A DNA stretch of 35,825 nucleotides from Candidatus Paraburkholderia schumanniana (GTDB lineage: Bacteria; Pseudomonadota; Gammaproteobacteria; Burkholderiales; Burkholderiaceae): contig LFJH01000006.1 in assembly GCA_001189335.2 (NCBI GenBank), positions 1 to 35,825 of the forward strand. The letters are read 5' to 3'. This document shows positions 9,710 through 19,880 of this stretch, piece by piece. Each line of letters starts with the position of its first letter. Positions within the stretch are counted from its first letter, which is position 1. The notes beneath the pieces are model-generated. The model had not been told where the DNA came from and did no database searches. It saw nothing but the letters and a program-made list of their open reading frames with translations. The position numbers and the translations under genes are program-made.

Positions 9710-11234
9710 GGCGCTTCCTCCACATGGGAGCCATACGCAAACGCGTTCACGTCGGCGAGTGCGAGCGGGGCGTCGCGGCGCGTTTCCAGATAGAAGCGCC
9801 ATAGCAGGTTGCGCGCCACCTTTGCGCGATAGGCACTCGATGCGCGCATGTCCGTGAGCGGCTGGAAATCGGCGTCGAGCACGGTCATGGCGGCGCGCGC
9901 CGCGCCTTCGCTCCATTCCTCGCCGATGAGCGCCGCCTCTGCGGATGGTGCGCGCTTGGGCGTCGCTGCCATGCCGCCGAACGCGATGCGCGCATCCGTG
10001 ACGCGGTTGTCGTCGTCGAGCGTGATCGCAAAGGCCGCGCACACGGCGGAGATGTCCTGGTCGTAGCGCTTCGCCACTTGTAGGTCCGAAAGCGCAACGC
10101 GGCGACCGGGCGCGGCACGCGGATCGCCGTGACGAATTCGCCCGCCTCGAGCGCAGTCTTCTGATAGCCGAGATAAAACGCATCGAGCGGCATGGTGCGC
10201 GTTTTCTCCGCCTTTTACAGCACGAGATCGGCGTTCAGCGCGATGAGCGCCGGCATCGAATCGCCGATCGGCGAGCCGTTCGCGACGTTGCCGCCGAGCG
10301 TGCCCGCATTGCGGATCGGGCGCGAGGCGAAGCGCGTCCACAGTTCGGCGAGTTCGGGGTAGTCGGCGGCAAGGGCCGCGTAGGCGTCCTCGAGCGATGC
10401 TGCCGCGCCGATCGTCAGATATTGCGCGTCGCGCTCGATCTTCTTCAGCTCGTCGACGTTGCCGATGAAGAGAATGTCGCCGAGATCGCGAAACTGCTTC
10501 GTCACCCAAAGACCGATATCGGTGCTGCCCGCGAGCAGGCGCGCGTGCGGATGTTCGGCGCGCAGCCGCGCGAATTCGGCGAGCGTGACCGGCACGCTGA
10601 ACGAAGGCACGCCGAAGGCTGCGCCGCGCACATCGGGCGCCCGATAGTGGAAGGTCTGCGTGCGCTTGAGCGCGGCGAGCTGCCGTTTGACGGCATCGGC
10701 GTCGAAGGGTGGGCGCGGGTGTCGAACATGCGCTCGGCTGCATCGAGAATCGGCCGATAACCCGTGCAGCGGCACAGATTGCCCGACAGCGCCGTGGCGA
10801 TGTCATCGCACGAGGGCGCACGAGGGCGGGCCGGCATCGGCCGGGTGATTGTGATAGAGGGCCCACAGCGACATCACGAAGCCCGGCGTGCAGAACCCGC
10901 ATTGCAAGCCGTGACAGTCGACCAGCGCCTGCTGCACCGGATGCAGCGCGCCATCCTCGCCGCGCAGGTCTTCGACGGTGAAGAGCGCGCGGGAATCGAG
11001 CGTCGGCAGAAACTGGATGCACGCGTTGACGGCCTTGAGCGCCAGCTCGCCCGACGCGTCGAGCTCGCCGAGCACGACAGTGCACGCACCGCAATCGCCT
11101 TCCGCGCAGCCTTCCTTGGTGCCGGTGCAAAGGGCGGTCTCGCGCAGATGCTGAAGCACCGTGCGCGTGGCGGGCACATCGGCGATCTCGTGCACGGCGC
11201 CGTGCTGAAGGAAGCGGATGGTTTGCGTTGTCAT
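9706..11234 (-). pseudogene. xdhA: Xanthine dehydrogenase small subunit (2Fe-2S and FAD), nonsense and frameshifts
   Basis: The small subunit passes electrons from the Mo site through two 2Fe-2S clusters to FAD. The start MTTQTIRFLQHGAV is followed by cluster motifs CTGTKEGCAEGDCGACTVV and GLQCGFCTPGF. A 10-bp duplication at 10807-10826 then shifts the frame before GNLCRCTGYRPI. A further shift near 10712 leads to the FAD-binding part (LLAGSTDIGLWV, RNAGTLGGNVANGSPIGDSMP), which is stopped by TAA at 10215-10217. Another shift near 10079 precedes VAKRYDQDISAV. The end AYGSHVEEAP overlaps the xdhB start. At least four lesions make it a secure pseudogene. It was the first gene of the xdh operon. 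Confidence 0.92.
10807..10826. repeat. 10-bp tandem duplication in xdhA
   Basis: CGCACGAGGG is present twice, at 10807-10816 and 10817-10826. Removing one copy turns the dead end PPSCALVR* into PPSCDDIATALSGNLCRC, the expected second 2Fe-2S region, so this duplication is the inactivating event at this point. Confidence 0.92.
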
Positions 11235-11370
11235 GATCGGGAAGACATTGCGGACCAGGCGCGCGTTACGCGGTTCCCGTCCGCTTCATGAGCTGCCTTC
11301 GAAAACTCGGCCAGCTTCGAGCGAAACGGACTGCGCGCACGTAGATCGCCATCCAGACACGAACATATCA

Positions 11371-11414
11371 CCGCAATATCCCAAAAATATTGCGGCTCAC
11401 GTATCAAGATTATA
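11371..11414 (-). promoter_or_regulatory. Candidate xdhA promoter with a palindromic operator
   Basis: A perfect inverted repeat, CCGCAATAT (11371-11379) and ATATTGCGG (11387-11395) with a 7-bp spacer, lies about 140 bp upstream of xdhA. On the minus strand a TATAAT -10 box lies at 11409-11414; the -35 is poor. The palindrome would cover roughly the start of the transcript, as expected for a repressor site. The binding regulator is unknown. Confidence 0.45.
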
Positions 11415-11459
11415 CGGATGCGCTGATGCGGGAAAGTGAAAGCGCGTGGAAGGCGATAT

Positions 11460-11483
11460 AGGGCGGCGTCGACTTGCCGCCCT
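11460..11483 (-). terminator. Hairpin downstream of dsbB
   Basis: AGGGCGGC (11460-11467) pairs with GCCGCCCT (11476-11483) across an 8-base loop, about 30 bp after the dsbB stop. It lacks a U-tract, so it is only a possible terminator. The remainder of 11235-11512 holds the xdhA promoter region and no gene I can support. Confidence 0.35.
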
Positions 11484-11512
11484 GAAGGAAAATTCGATGC
11501 GAGCGGGAAAAA

Positions 11513-12010
11513 TTATCGGACCGCCGAGCGCAGCTTGCGCTTGGCGCGCAGGCTCGCCACGACGAGCACGAAGATCAGCGCGAAGGCGATCAGCGACCAT
11601 TGCGGCAGCGAGAGCCCGAGTATCGGCGGATAGGGCGTCTCGCACAGACCCGCGACCTTGAACACCTGCGGCAGCCAGCTTGTGGGCGGCAGGCTGTCGA
11701 CGATGGGCTGGAGCGCATCGAAGCCGCAGCTGAAGCCGGGATGCGACTGCACATAGACGTGACGCACGGCCGTGACGAGCCCGCCGAGCGCCGAGATCGC
11801 GACGAGCGTCTCCAGCAGCGCGATGCCGCGCCAGTTATTGAAGCCCGCGCCGAGGAACGCGAAGATCGCGATGAGCACGAAGAAATAGCGCTGGATGATG
11901 CACAGCGGGCAAGGGTCTTCGCGATGGAAGAACTGCAGGTACAGCGCGCCGCCGACGAGTCCGAGACTGACGAAACCGAGCAGCAGGAGCAATCGGCGCT
12001 CGCGGCGCAT
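11513..12010 (-). CDS. dsbB: Disulfide bond formation protein B
   Basis: DsbB is an inner-membrane quinone reductase that reoxidises periplasmic DsbA. The protein starts [14 protein letters not shown] and has four hydrophobic segments, the CPLC pair at residues 34-37 in the first periplasmic loop, and a second Cys pair in GFSCGF and GLCETP in the second loop, so all four redox cysteines are present. At 165 residues it fits the family. An upstream ATG at 12058 would add 16 polar residues; the internal ATG has AGGACG upstream and matches the usual N-terminus. It is intact, flanked by decayed and intact genes, with no evident operon partner. Confidence 0.9.
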   Translation of the reverse strand: MRRERRLLLLLGFVSLGLVGGALYLQFFHREDPCPLCIIQRYFFVLIAIFAFLGAGFNNWRGIALLETLVAISALGGLVTAVRHVYVQSHPGFSCGFDALQPIVDSLPPTSWLPQVFKVAGLCETPYPPILGLSLPQWSLIAFALIFVLVVASLRAKRKLRSAVR

Positions 12011-12174
12011 GACGCGGTCGTCCTGATGCATCGTAAAGTGATGTAAAGAGTTGTTCATTGTTTCGCAACGATTCGAGAAGGAAGCACCTGAGTTGCGGGA
12101 TATAACGGTGAATTCTAGCGCGAACGCCCGAGCCGCAAAAAATCGGGCGGCCTATCCGGTATGGGAATCCGCCG

Positions 12175-13557
12175 CTAGCGCGTCGTGGCCAGCACGGCTT
12201 CGACCGCACGGCCGATCGACAACAGCGCGTTGTCAGCATGCGGCGCACCCGCGAGCATCAGGCCGATGGGCGCTTCACCGCGCGGATGGCAGGGCAGGGA
12301 CAGCCCGCAGGCATCGAGGAAGTTGAAGGTCGTCGGATTGCGCAGGATGAGCGCGTTGGTGCGCGTGAAGGCGTCGTCGTCGGCTTCCAGATCGGCGATG
12401 CGCGGCGGCAGCACCGGCACGGTCGGGCAGACGATCGCGTCGAAGCGCTGCCAGAGCGTCGTGCGCGCTTCCTCGATCATCGCCGCGCGCGACGACTCGC
12501 ACAGGTCGATATAGTCGGCAGCGCTCGCAGCCTCCGCGCGCTTCAGGCGCGCGAGGACGCGCGGATCGTATTCGCTGCCACGCTCGGCCATCAGTTTGCG
12601 GTGCCACGCGTACGCTTCGATCGTGACGAGCGGATAGCGGTTGATCTCCGGCAAGCGGTCGAGCGGCGCGAAGCGCACGTCTTCCACCAGCGCGCCCGCC
12701 GCCGCCAGATGATTGATCGCGGCGGCCACCGCGTTCGCGACCGGCGCCTCGACGGCGTCGGTCACGTAGTTCGTCAGCACGCCGAGACGCACACCGTCGA
12801 GCGGACGCGTCGCGGGCACGCCGGGATCGTGGCCGGCGAAAATGCGGTCGACGAACGCGCAGCACGCGACCGACACACCGATCGGCCCGAAGGAATCGAG
12901 CGTCTTCGAAAGCGGCACGCCGCCTTGCTTCGGGATGCGGTTCGCGGTCGGCTTGAAGCCGGTGAGGCCGCACAGCGCGGCGGGGATGCGGATGGAGCCG
13001 CCCGTGTCCGTGCCCAGCGCGACAGCGGCCATGCCGTCGGCGACCGACGCCGCCGCGACCGACGACGATCCGCCCGCGATGCGCGCGTCGCCCGGCACGT
13101 CGGCATGCCACGGCGAGCGCGGCGTGCCGTAGTGCGGATTGAGGCCCAGGCCCGAGAACGCGAATTCGCTCATGTTGGTGCGCCCGACGATCACCGCGCC
13201 GGCGCGGCGCAGGCGCACGACGGTCACGGCGTCGGCCTTGGCGGGCGCGGCGTTCTCCAGCACTTTCGAGCCGGCGCGCGTTACCTGGCCTTCGATATCA
13301 AAGAGATCTTTGATCGAGACCGGAATGCCAGCGAGCGGCGAAAGCACGGTGCCGGCGCGGCGCAGCACGTCGTGGGCGTCGGCGGCGGCGCGGGCGTGTT
13401 CGGCATCGACCTGAAGGAAGACGGTCGAGCCCTGGCCCGCGGGGTCCGCGATGCGTTCGAGCGCGGCCTCGACGAGCGCGCGGCTCGTCGTGCGGCCGCT
13501 CTTCAGGTCGGCGGCAAGCTGGGAGAGAGGGGCGAACTGCGGCGAAGTGATCGGCAT
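12175..13557 (-). CDS. Amidase signature family hydrolase
   Basis: This is a 460-residue amidase signature enzyme that hydrolyses an amide to an acid and ammonia; the substrate is not evident. The Ser-Ser-Lys triad is visible: Lys83 in VSIKDLFD, the cis-Ser in GGSSS at 164-166, and the nucleophile Ser188 in TGGSIRIPA. GLTGFKPT and CPTVPVLPP are also typical. The usual GGSSSG has Val for the last Gly (GGSSSVAAAS), a mild departure. The start MPITSPQFAPLSQL is chosen over an ATG at 13653 because the extra 32 residues look non-coding. It ends in TAG. It is intact and transcribed away from hemN's 3' end on the same strand. Confidence 0.85.
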   Translation of the reverse strand: MPITSPQFAPLSQLAADLKSGRTTSRALVEAALERIADPAGQGSTVFLQVDAEHARAAADAHDVLRRAGTVLSPLAGIPVSIKDLFDIEGQVTRAGSKVLENAAPAKADAVTVVRLRRAGAVIVGRTNMSEFAFSGLGLNPHYGTPRSPWHADVPGDARIAGGSSSVAAASVADGMAAVALGTDTGGSIRIPAALCGLTGFKPTANRIPKQGGVPLSKTLDSFGPIGVSVACCAFVDRIFAGHDPGVPATRPLDGVRLGVLTNYVTDAVEAPVANAVAAAINHLAAAGALVEDVRFAPLDRLPEINRYPLVTIEAYAWHRKLMAERGSEYDPRVLARLKRAEAASAADYIDLCESSRAAMIEEARTTLWQRFDAIVCPTVPVLPPRIADLEADDDAFTRTNALILRNPTTFNFLDACGLSLPCHPRGEAPIGLMLAGAPHADNALLSIGRAVEAVLATTR

Positions 13558-13784
13558 GGCGGCGGGCAGTGGCGTTGCCGTTTGCGAAGCGCCCGGCGCA
13601 TGCGCTGCGCTTTGCGAACGGCGGCCCGATGCGAAACGGCAAGCGCCTCGCATCGGCGGTGAATGGACGGGCGCGTCCTCGCTTGGTCGGCTCGGGCGCC
13701 CGAGGTGGCTGTCATTCTAAGCCAGCGAGGTAAGAAATACGCGCGGCGGAAACGAAGTGCGCGCCCGCGCCGATGCAGCGCCGC

Positions 13785-15185
<1,401 letters not shown>

Positions 15186-15350
15186 GGCGGGCCTCGGGTA
15201 ACGATCGAGTCCAGTCCGGCGCGGGCGCGCGGGCGTTGCGCGATAAGGTCGCAGCCTGCGCGCAGCATTTGACGAAGCGCAACGTCATTGTATGGGACAA
15301 TGCGGCTTTCGTCCGCTGTCCGCGTGTCGCTCAGTACCCGTCATACCGCC

Positions 15351-15638
15351 ATGTCGATCGATTCTTCGCCTCATGCCTGCCGCGAGGGCTGTGGCGCGTG
15401 CTGCATCGCGCCTTCCATTTCGAGTCCGATTCCGGGAATGCCGGACGGCAAGCGCGCGGGCGAGCGCTGCGTTCAACTGGGCGACGATCTGCGCTGCAGG
15501 ATCTTCGGCGATCCGAGGCGGCCGGCGTGCTGCAGCGGGTTGCAGCCTTCCCGCGAGATGTGCGGCGAGACGCGGGAATATGCGTTGACGTGGATCGAGC
15601 GGCTGGAAGTTCAGACCCAGCCGCCGCAACTGTCGTGA
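15351..15638 (+). CDS. YkgJ-family cysteine cluster protein
   Basis: This 95-residue protein begins [18 protein letters not shown] and contains several further cysteines in [20 protein letters not shown] and EMCGETRE. The spacing is that of the YkgJ/UPF0153 cysteine cluster family, thought to bind a metal or Fe-S cluster; the function is unknown. An ATG at 15288 would add 21 residues unlike relatives, so the ATG at 15351 is preferred, although no strong ribosome site is seen. It is divergent from hemN across 165 bp. No lesion is apparent. Confidence 0.8.
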   Translation: MSIDSSPHACREGCGACCIAPSISSPIPGMPDGKRAGERCVQLGDDLRCRIFGDPRRPACCSGLQPSREMCGETREYALTWIERLEVQTQPPQLS

Positions 15639-15709
15639 CGAACCGCGGTCCAATCTGCAAGCTGCGCCGCGCGGCGCCGACCTGAAAAAGAAGCATTGGA
15701 GGATCACGC

Positions 15710-16303
15710 ATGACGGAACCCGTCGCGCCGTTGCGGCGCCGGTTCGTGCTGGCTGGGCTGATGTCGCTCCCGGCACTCGCACTCACATCGATCGCGCAGG
15801 CCGCGTCGAACTCGATATTCCCCTTCATTCCGGATCACTACACATTCTCGACCCAGCAGGTGCAGGATGCCGTCGCCCGCAAGTTTCCGCTGCAACGCAC
15901 GGCTTCGCAGATCTTCGACGTCGTGCTGAGCCATCCGGTCGTCGGCATGGCCGCGGATCGCAACCGCGTGACGGTGCGCGTTGATGCGCGCCTTTCGACA
16001 CCCTTCATGCCGAATCCCGTGATTGGCGCGTTCACGCTCTCCACACAGCTCGGCTACGACGCGTCGAGCCGCTCCGTCATTCTCGTCTCACCATCCGTTG
16101 ACGACGCGCAGTTCACCGGTGACGTCACACAGTACAACCAGCAGATCGCCGCGGTCGGCGCGCAACTCGCGGCGCAGCTACTCGACCGCTATCCGATCCA
16201 CACCTTCAAGCCCGAAGAACTTCAGTTCGCCGGTGTGTCTTACGAACCTGGGACAATCACTGTCCTTACAAACGGCATACATGTGCAGATCGTCGAAAAG
16301 TAA
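15710..16303 (+). CDS. DUF1439 exported protein
   Basis: This 197-residue protein opens with [20 protein letters not shown], an Arg-rich start followed by a hydrophobic stretch ending ASNS, so it carries a signal peptide and is periplasmic or envelope-associated. The mature part ([50 protein letters not shown]) matches DUF1439, a LEA-like/BPI-like fold of unknown role. GGAGG lies upstream of the ATG. It precedes uppP by 53 bp on the same strand and may be cotranscribed. It is intact. Confidence 0.85.
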   Translation: MTEPVAPLRRRFVLAGLMSLPALALTSIAQAASNSIFPFIPDHYTFSTQQVQDAVARKFPLQRTASQIFDVVLSHPVVGMAADRNRVTVRVDARLSTPFMPNPVIGAFTLSTQLGYDASSRSVILVSPSVDDAQFTGDVTQYNQQIAAVGAQLAAQLLDRYPIHTFKPEELQFAGVSYEPGTITVLTNGIHVQIVEK

Positions 16304-16356
16304 CTCGAAATCTCCGCGCGCGGCGCTCCACAACCAACGGCGAACAAGGGCTGCGG

Positions 16357-17190
16357 ATGGACTGGATATTGATGTTTAAGGCGCTCATTCTGGGCGTCGT
16401 CGAAGGATTGACGGAATTTCTGCCGGTCTCGAGCACAGGGCATCTGATCGTGGCGGGCAGTCTTCTGGATTTCACCGACGCACAGTCAAAAACGTTTGAC
16501 GTCGTCATCCAGTTCGGCGCGATTCTCGCGATCTGCTGGGAATATCGCGCCAAGATCGGCTCGGTGGTCACGGGGCTGCCGGCTCGCACCGACGCGCGGC
16601 GCTTCGCGCTGAACGTGATCATTGCGACGATTCCTGCCATCGTGCTCGGCCTGCTGTTCGAGAAAAGCATCAAGTCCGTGCTGTTTTCGCCGGTGCCGGT
16701 ATCTGTGGCGCTGATCCTCGGCGGCATCGTGATTCTGTGGGCGGAGTCGCGCCAGCGCGATCGCGGCGCGACTGCGCGCGTGACATCCGTCGATGATCTG
16801 TCTTATGGTGACGCCTTCAAGGTCGGCCTCGCGCAATGTTTCGCGCTGATCCCGGGCACCTCGCGCTCCGGCTCGACGATCATCGGCGGCATGCTGTTCG
16901 GGTTCGAGCGCCGCGTCGCCACGGAGTTCTCGTTTTTTCTCGCCATTCCGATCATCTTCGGCGCGACGCTCTACGAAATGGCGAAGTACTGGCGCACGCT
17001 CACCGTGGACGACCTCGGGCTTTTCGTGATTGGGCTCGTCGCGGCGTTCGTGAGCGCGTTCGTCTGCGTTCGCTGGTTGCTGCGCTACGTCGCGTCCCAC
17101 GATTTCACCGCGTTCGCGTGGTATCGGATCGGCTTCGGCTTGCTGATCCTGATCGTCGGGTATAGCGGCGGGTTGAGCTGGGCGGAGTGA
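16357..17190 (+). CDS. uppP: Undecaprenyl-diphosphatase
   Basis: UppP (BacA) dephosphorylates undecaprenyl pyrophosphate, recycling the lipid carrier for peptidoglycan and surface polysaccharides. It is 277 residues long and very hydrophobic, with the catalytic motifs [15 protein letters not shown] near the N-terminus and [10 protein letters not shown] near residue 170. Length and motifs are normal for the family. It is followed by a strong bidirectional terminator shared with the convergent trmB. It is intact, consistent with an essential housekeeping role. Confidence 0.95.
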   Translation: MDWILMFKALILGVVEGLTEFLPVSSTGHLIVAGSLLDFTDAQSKTFDVVIQFGAILAICWEYRAKIGSVVTGLPARTDARRFALNVIIATIPAIVLGLLFEKSIKSVLFSPVPVSVALILGGIVILWAESRQRDRGATARVTSVDDLSYGDAFKVGLAQCFALIPGTSRSGSTIIGGMLFGFERRVATEFSFFLAIPIIFGATLYEMAKYWRTLTVDDLGLFVIGLVAAFVSAFVCVRWLLRYVASHDFTAFAWYRIGFGLLILIVGYSGGLSWAE

Positions 17191-17204
17191 TTCCTGTCCG
17201 CGCC

Positions 17205-17238
17205 GAAAAAAAGCCACGGTTCTTCCGTGGCTTTTTTT
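17205..17238. terminator. Bidirectional intrinsic terminator between uppP and trmB
   Basis: AAGCCACGG (17211-17219) pairs with CCGTGGCTT (17225-17233) around a TTCTT loop, with an A-run before and a T-run after. It can therefore stop transcripts from both convergent genes. Confidence 0.9.
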
Positions 17239-17250
17239 GCCGCGCGCGCC

Positions 17251-18006
17251 TCAGCGGCGGCGGAACATCAGGTCCCACACGCCGTGCCCGAGCCGCAGGC
17301 CGCGTCGCTCGAACTTCGTGACCGGGCGGAAATCCGGGCGCGGCGCATAGCCTTCGGCGGTGTTTTCCAGCGCGGGCTCCGCCGACAGCACCTCAAGCAT
17401 CTGCTCGGCATAGTTCTGCCAGTCGGTCGCCAGATGGATGTAGCCGCCGGATTTGATACGCGAGACGAGCTGGGCGACGAACTTCGGCTGGATCAGGCGG
17501 CGCTTGTGATGCCGCGCCTTGTGCCAGGGATCCGGGAAGTAGATGTGCACGTCGTCGAGGCTCTCCGGCGCGATCATGTGCTCCAGCACTTTCACGGCGT
17601 CGTGCTGAAGGATGCGGATATTGCCGAGCCCCTGTTCACCGATCAGCTTGAGCAGCGCGCCGACGCCCGGCTCATGCACCTCCACGCCGATGAAATCGTC
17701 GCCCGGACGCGCGGCGGCGATCTCCGCCGTGGTCGCGCCCATGCCGAAGCCGATTTCCAGCACGCGCGGCGCCTGACGGCCGAAGAGAGCGTCCCAGTCG
17801 GCGAGCTGTGGCGCATACGGCACCACGAAGCGCGGACCGAGCTCGTCGATGGCGCGCTGCTGCCCGACCGAGACGCGGCCCGCGCGCGTGACGAAGCTGC
17901 GGATGCGGCGATGATGCAGCGTGGATGCTTCACTCGCGTCGCTCTGTTCTGTGTGGCCGTGGTGCTCGGTACCGTCGTCGGCTTCGTTGTGGGGATGGTG
18001 GTTCAT
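17251..18006 (-). CDS. trmB: tRNA (guanine-N7-)-methyltransferase
   Basis: TrmB makes m7G46 in the variable loop of tRNAs using S-adenosylmethionine. The 251-residue protein starts [11 protein letters not shown] with a His/acidic-rich leader usual in Burkholderiaceae. It has the SAM-binding [14 protein letters not shown], the acidic GVEVHEPG, and [18 protein letters not shown], the diagnostic PDPWxKxxHxKRR motif. An ATG at 18042 would extend it through the tRNA terminator region and is not favoured. It lies just downstream of tRNA-Gly on the same strand but is separated by that terminator. It is intact. Confidence 0.95.
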   Translation of the reverse strand: MNHHPHNEADDGTEHHGHTEQSDASEASTLHHRRIRSFVTRAGRVSVGQQRAIDELGPRFVVPYAPQLADWDALFGRQAPRVLEIGFGMGATTAEIAAARPGDDFIGVEVHEPGVGALLKLIGEQGLGNIRILQHDAVKVLEHMIAPESLDDVHIYFPDPWHKARHHKRRLIQPKFVAQLVSRIKSGGYIHLATDWQNYAEQMLEVLSAEPALENTAEGYAPRPDFRPVTKFERRGLRLGHGVWDLMFRRR

Positions 18007-18029
18007 AGCGGCGGCGATGCTGTAAACCC

Positions 18030-18060
18030 AAAAACCGCCCAAGCGTGACTTAGGGCGGCC
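18030..18060 (-). terminator. Intrinsic terminator of tRNA-Gly
   Basis: On the minus strand CCGCCC (18058-18053) and GGGCGG (18040-18035) form a stem around a 12-base loop, followed by TTTTT. It sits 14 bp after the tRNA CCA end. Confidence 0.8.
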
Positions 18061-18073
18061 TTCGCGATGATTC

Positions 18074-18148
18074 TGGAGCGGGCGATGGGAATCGAACCCA
18101 CGTCAGTAGCTTGGGAAGCTACGGTAATAGCCATTATACGACGCCCGC
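18074..18148 (-). tRNA. tRNA-Gly (anticodon CCC)
   Basis: The minus strand folds as a complete cloverleaf. The acceptor pair is GCGGGCG/CGCCCGC, the anticodon stem GTAGC/GCTAC has loop TTCCCAA and therefore anticodon CCC, the T-loop region is GGGTTCGATTCCC, the discriminator is T, and CCA is encoded. It reads GGG glycine codons. Confidence 0.95.
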
Positions 18149-18168
18149 GCCCGCGTGAGCTGACTATT

Positions 18169-18198
18169 ATTGTAAGCGCAACGCGTGCGCAGGCGCAA
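18169..18198 (-). promoter_or_regulatory. Promoter of tRNA-Gly
   Basis: On the minus strand TTGCGC (18198-18193) and TACAAT (18174-18169) are separated by 18 bp and lie about 20 bp upstream of the tRNA 5' end. The spacing and boxes suit a sigma-70 promoter. Confidence 0.6.
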
Positions 18199-18205
18199 TT
18201 GCGTC

Positions 18206-18778
18206 TCAGATGCCGAACAGCGTCATCGACACCGCGACGCGCGTCACCACCATCAGCAGCACCTGCACGATGACGAAGAGCAGGATCGGCGAAAGATCGA
18301 TTCCGCCCGTACGCGGCAGAATGCGCCGCAGCGGATCGAGAAACGGCGCGGTGATCTGATACAGCAGCGGCATGGCCGGCGATTGGGGATTGAGCCACGA
18401 GAGCAGCGCCATCAGGATCGTCATCCAGATGACGAGGTTCAGCGCCCACTTGAGGACCGTCAGCACCGCGACCAGCGCGAGCATCGGCAGCATGAGCATC
18501 GGATCCACGCCGGCGAGCACGACCATCAGCGTGATATAGACGGCCGCCGCGATGAAGGCGGCGAGGATGCTCGCCCAGTCGAACTTCCCGCCGGGCAGGA
18601 TCTTGCGCAGCGGCAGCACGATCCAGTTGGTCGCCTGCATCACGGCGTTGGAGCAGGATTGTAGGGCGGCATGCGCACGACCTGGATCCACGCCCTGGAT
18701 CCACGCGCGCAGCAGCAGTGCCGCGCCGAACAGGGTGAAAACGGTGTTGAGCAGAAAACGGGCGATATCGCCGAACAT
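18206..18778 (-). CDS. YggT-family membrane protein with an internally scrambled segment
   Basis: This is a 190-residue integral membrane protein of the YggT family (two YGGT repeats), implicated in envelope or osmotic functions. It begins MFGDIARFLLNTVFTLFGAA after AGAGGA. The first repeat should read ...LLRAWIQxVRMPPYNP...NAVMQATNW. Here the middle is GVDPGRAHAALQSCS. A 13-bp tandem duplication at 18682-18707 (+1 frame) and an apparent one-base loss near 18655 offset each other, so the ends are in frame and the frame stays open. The conserved RMPPYNP is destroyed. The second half, with NLVIWMTILMALLSWLNPQS, is normal. Function is uncertain. Confidence 0.85.
   Translation of the reverse strand: MFGDIARFLLNTVFTLFGAALLLRAWIQGVDPGRAHAALQSCSNAVMQATNWIVLPLRKILPGGKFDWASILAAFIAAAVYITLMVVLAGVDPMLMLPMLALVAVLTVLKWALNLVIWMTILMALLSWLNPQSPAMPLLYQITAPFLDPLRRILPRTGGIDLSPILLFVIVQVLLMVVTRVAVSMTLFGI
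18682..18707. repeat. 13-bp tandem duplication in yggT
   Basis: CCTGGATCCACGC is present at 18682-18694 and 18695-18707. Removing one copy yields LLRAWIQVVRMPPYNP on the minus strand, the conserved YggT sequence. Confidence 0.95.
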
Positions 18779-18860
18779 CTCGGGTCCTCTTGGATACGGG
18801 CGCAGCGTCGCGGCTGCGCCGGGTCGAATGACGAAAGCTGGAAGCGGAAGCGCGGCAGGG

Positions 18861-18959
18861 CTAGCGGACGGCGCGTAATCCCGGCTCGAAACTGGCGTCA
18901 GGGGCGTTGCCGAGGCGCTCGCTCGCGCGGTGCGATTCGTGGATGCTGACCTTGATCAT
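18861..18959 (-). CDS. Short ORF of unknown function upstream of yggT
   Basis: This 32-codon frame starts MIKVSIHESHRASERLGN and ends GLRAVR before TAG, with GAGAA upstream of the ATG. I recognise no family. It lies 82 bp upstream of yggT on the same strand; the gap contains a GC-rich hairpin (GGCGCAGC/GCTGCGCC, about 18797-18818). It could be a genuine small gene, a remnant of a larger one, or chance. Confidence 0.3.
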   Translation of the reverse strand: MIKVSIHESHRASERLGNAPDASFEPGLRAVR

Positions 18960-19471
18960 TGTTCGTTCTCTGGACTGGAGTGTCTTCTGAAAGGCATCGC
19001 GGCGCGCACGGCGAACCGTGCGCATTCGCCCGACCTTCTATGTGCCTGCGCTTTCGCTTCGCATTTCCTGTGTTTTGTGGCGGCCTGGATTCCCCGCCCA
19101 CCGGGGCTGCTCGGTGGGGCGCTGGTCGTCACCATAACACGGCTTTGAGGCGGCTTGGGAGCGCTGTCGCTCGCGGCGTGGGCGTTTGATCGCGTCCTCG
19201 GCTGGAAGGCAGGTGAAAGTCGTCCGTAAGATAGATTCCCTCCGGAGCGCCGGCATCGGAAAACCCTAGTGTTGTCATTTCGAGACGATTTCAAAAGCGT
19301 ATTTCATGCAAAACTGGCAGGATATAAATACGGAAAGCGAAAGAGCGCAAGACGGAGCGCGCGCATCGCTTCGCTTGGGTTGCACGCAGCAACTCAATAT
19401 TGCCGGGAGGCGCCGGCTAAATAGCGAGGACCATTTCCGACGCAAGGGCTAATGGACCAAAAGCGCGTCTG

Positions 19472-19558
19472 ATGCCGAATGTAGCTGGACCCACATCGAT
19501 GCCGGAAGTTGGTCTCCTTGCGAAGTCAAAGATGAACGTACCCAACGCGAAATACTAA
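19472..19558 (+). CDS. Short ORF in the gene-poor region, unassigned
   Basis: This 28-codon frame runs MPNVAGPTSMPEVGLLAKSK and then MNVPNAKY before TAA, ending 20 bp ahead of an intrinsic terminator. No clear ribosome site is seen, and the frame is open upstream to about 19422, so the start is a guess. It may be the remains of a small gene served by that terminator. The rest of 18960-19471 contains nothing I can support. Confidence 0.25.
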   Translation: MPNVAGPTSMPEVGLLAKSKMNVPNAKY

Positions 19559-19577
19559 AGAGAAGACAGATTCGATG

Positions 19578-19612
19578 GAAAAGGCCGGCGGCGACGCCTT
19601 CCGGCCTTTTTA
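19578..19612 (+). terminator. Intrinsic terminator
   Basis: AAAAGGCCGG pairs with CCGGCCTTTTT around a GC-rich 12-base loop. It lies between the short ORF ending at 19558 and the broken small gene starting at 19645. Confidence 0.8.
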
Positions 19613-19644
19613 TGAGGTTTCATTCGCTACGTTCGGAGGTCGCT

Positions 19645-19807
19645 ATGAGCATTTTCTCTTATCGGAAAGCATCCGCAATTCTTGAGCCAAACCCAACGCC
19701 GCCGCTGGTGGGACCAGAAAAAACGCCTGACGCCGCGGGTGGTGATCGGCGCGGCTTACGTGCCACCGAATGTCACGCGTGAGTTCGCCTACGCCAAGGT
19801 AGGCTGA
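19645..19807 (+). pseudogene. Small protein gene (about 53 aa) frameshifted in a T run
   Basis: The ATG at 19645 has a strong CGGAGG six to ten bases upstream. The T4 run at 19652-19655 puts the natural frame out by one. With one T removed the gene reads MSISLIGKHPQFLSQTQ, continues through RRRWWDQKKRLTPRVVIGAA and FAYAKVG, and ends in TGA at 19805-19807, just before a strong terminator. The basic, Trp-containing product has no family I can name. The strong ribosome site and terminator suggest this was a real gene; it now stops after the aberrant frame. Confidence 0.55.
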
Positions 19808-19838
19808 GCGCGACCTATCAAGAATCTCCCGCAGATAA

Positions 19839-19880
19839 CGAAAAGCCCCGCCGCAGAGGCTGTCCGGCGGGGCTTTTCGT
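19839..19880 (+). terminator. Strong intrinsic terminator
   Basis: AAAAGCCCCGCCG (19841-19853) pairs with CGGCGGGGCTTTT (19865-19877), giving a 13-bp stem flanked by A and T runs. It follows the small gene at 19645-19807 by about 30 bp. From 19881 to 20140 I see only AT-richer leader sequence with no supported gene. Confidence 0.9.

Noticed and set aside
19472-19558. A confident small-protein gene
   Set aside because: It was kept only as a low-confidence feature because there is no ribosome site and the start is ambiguous.
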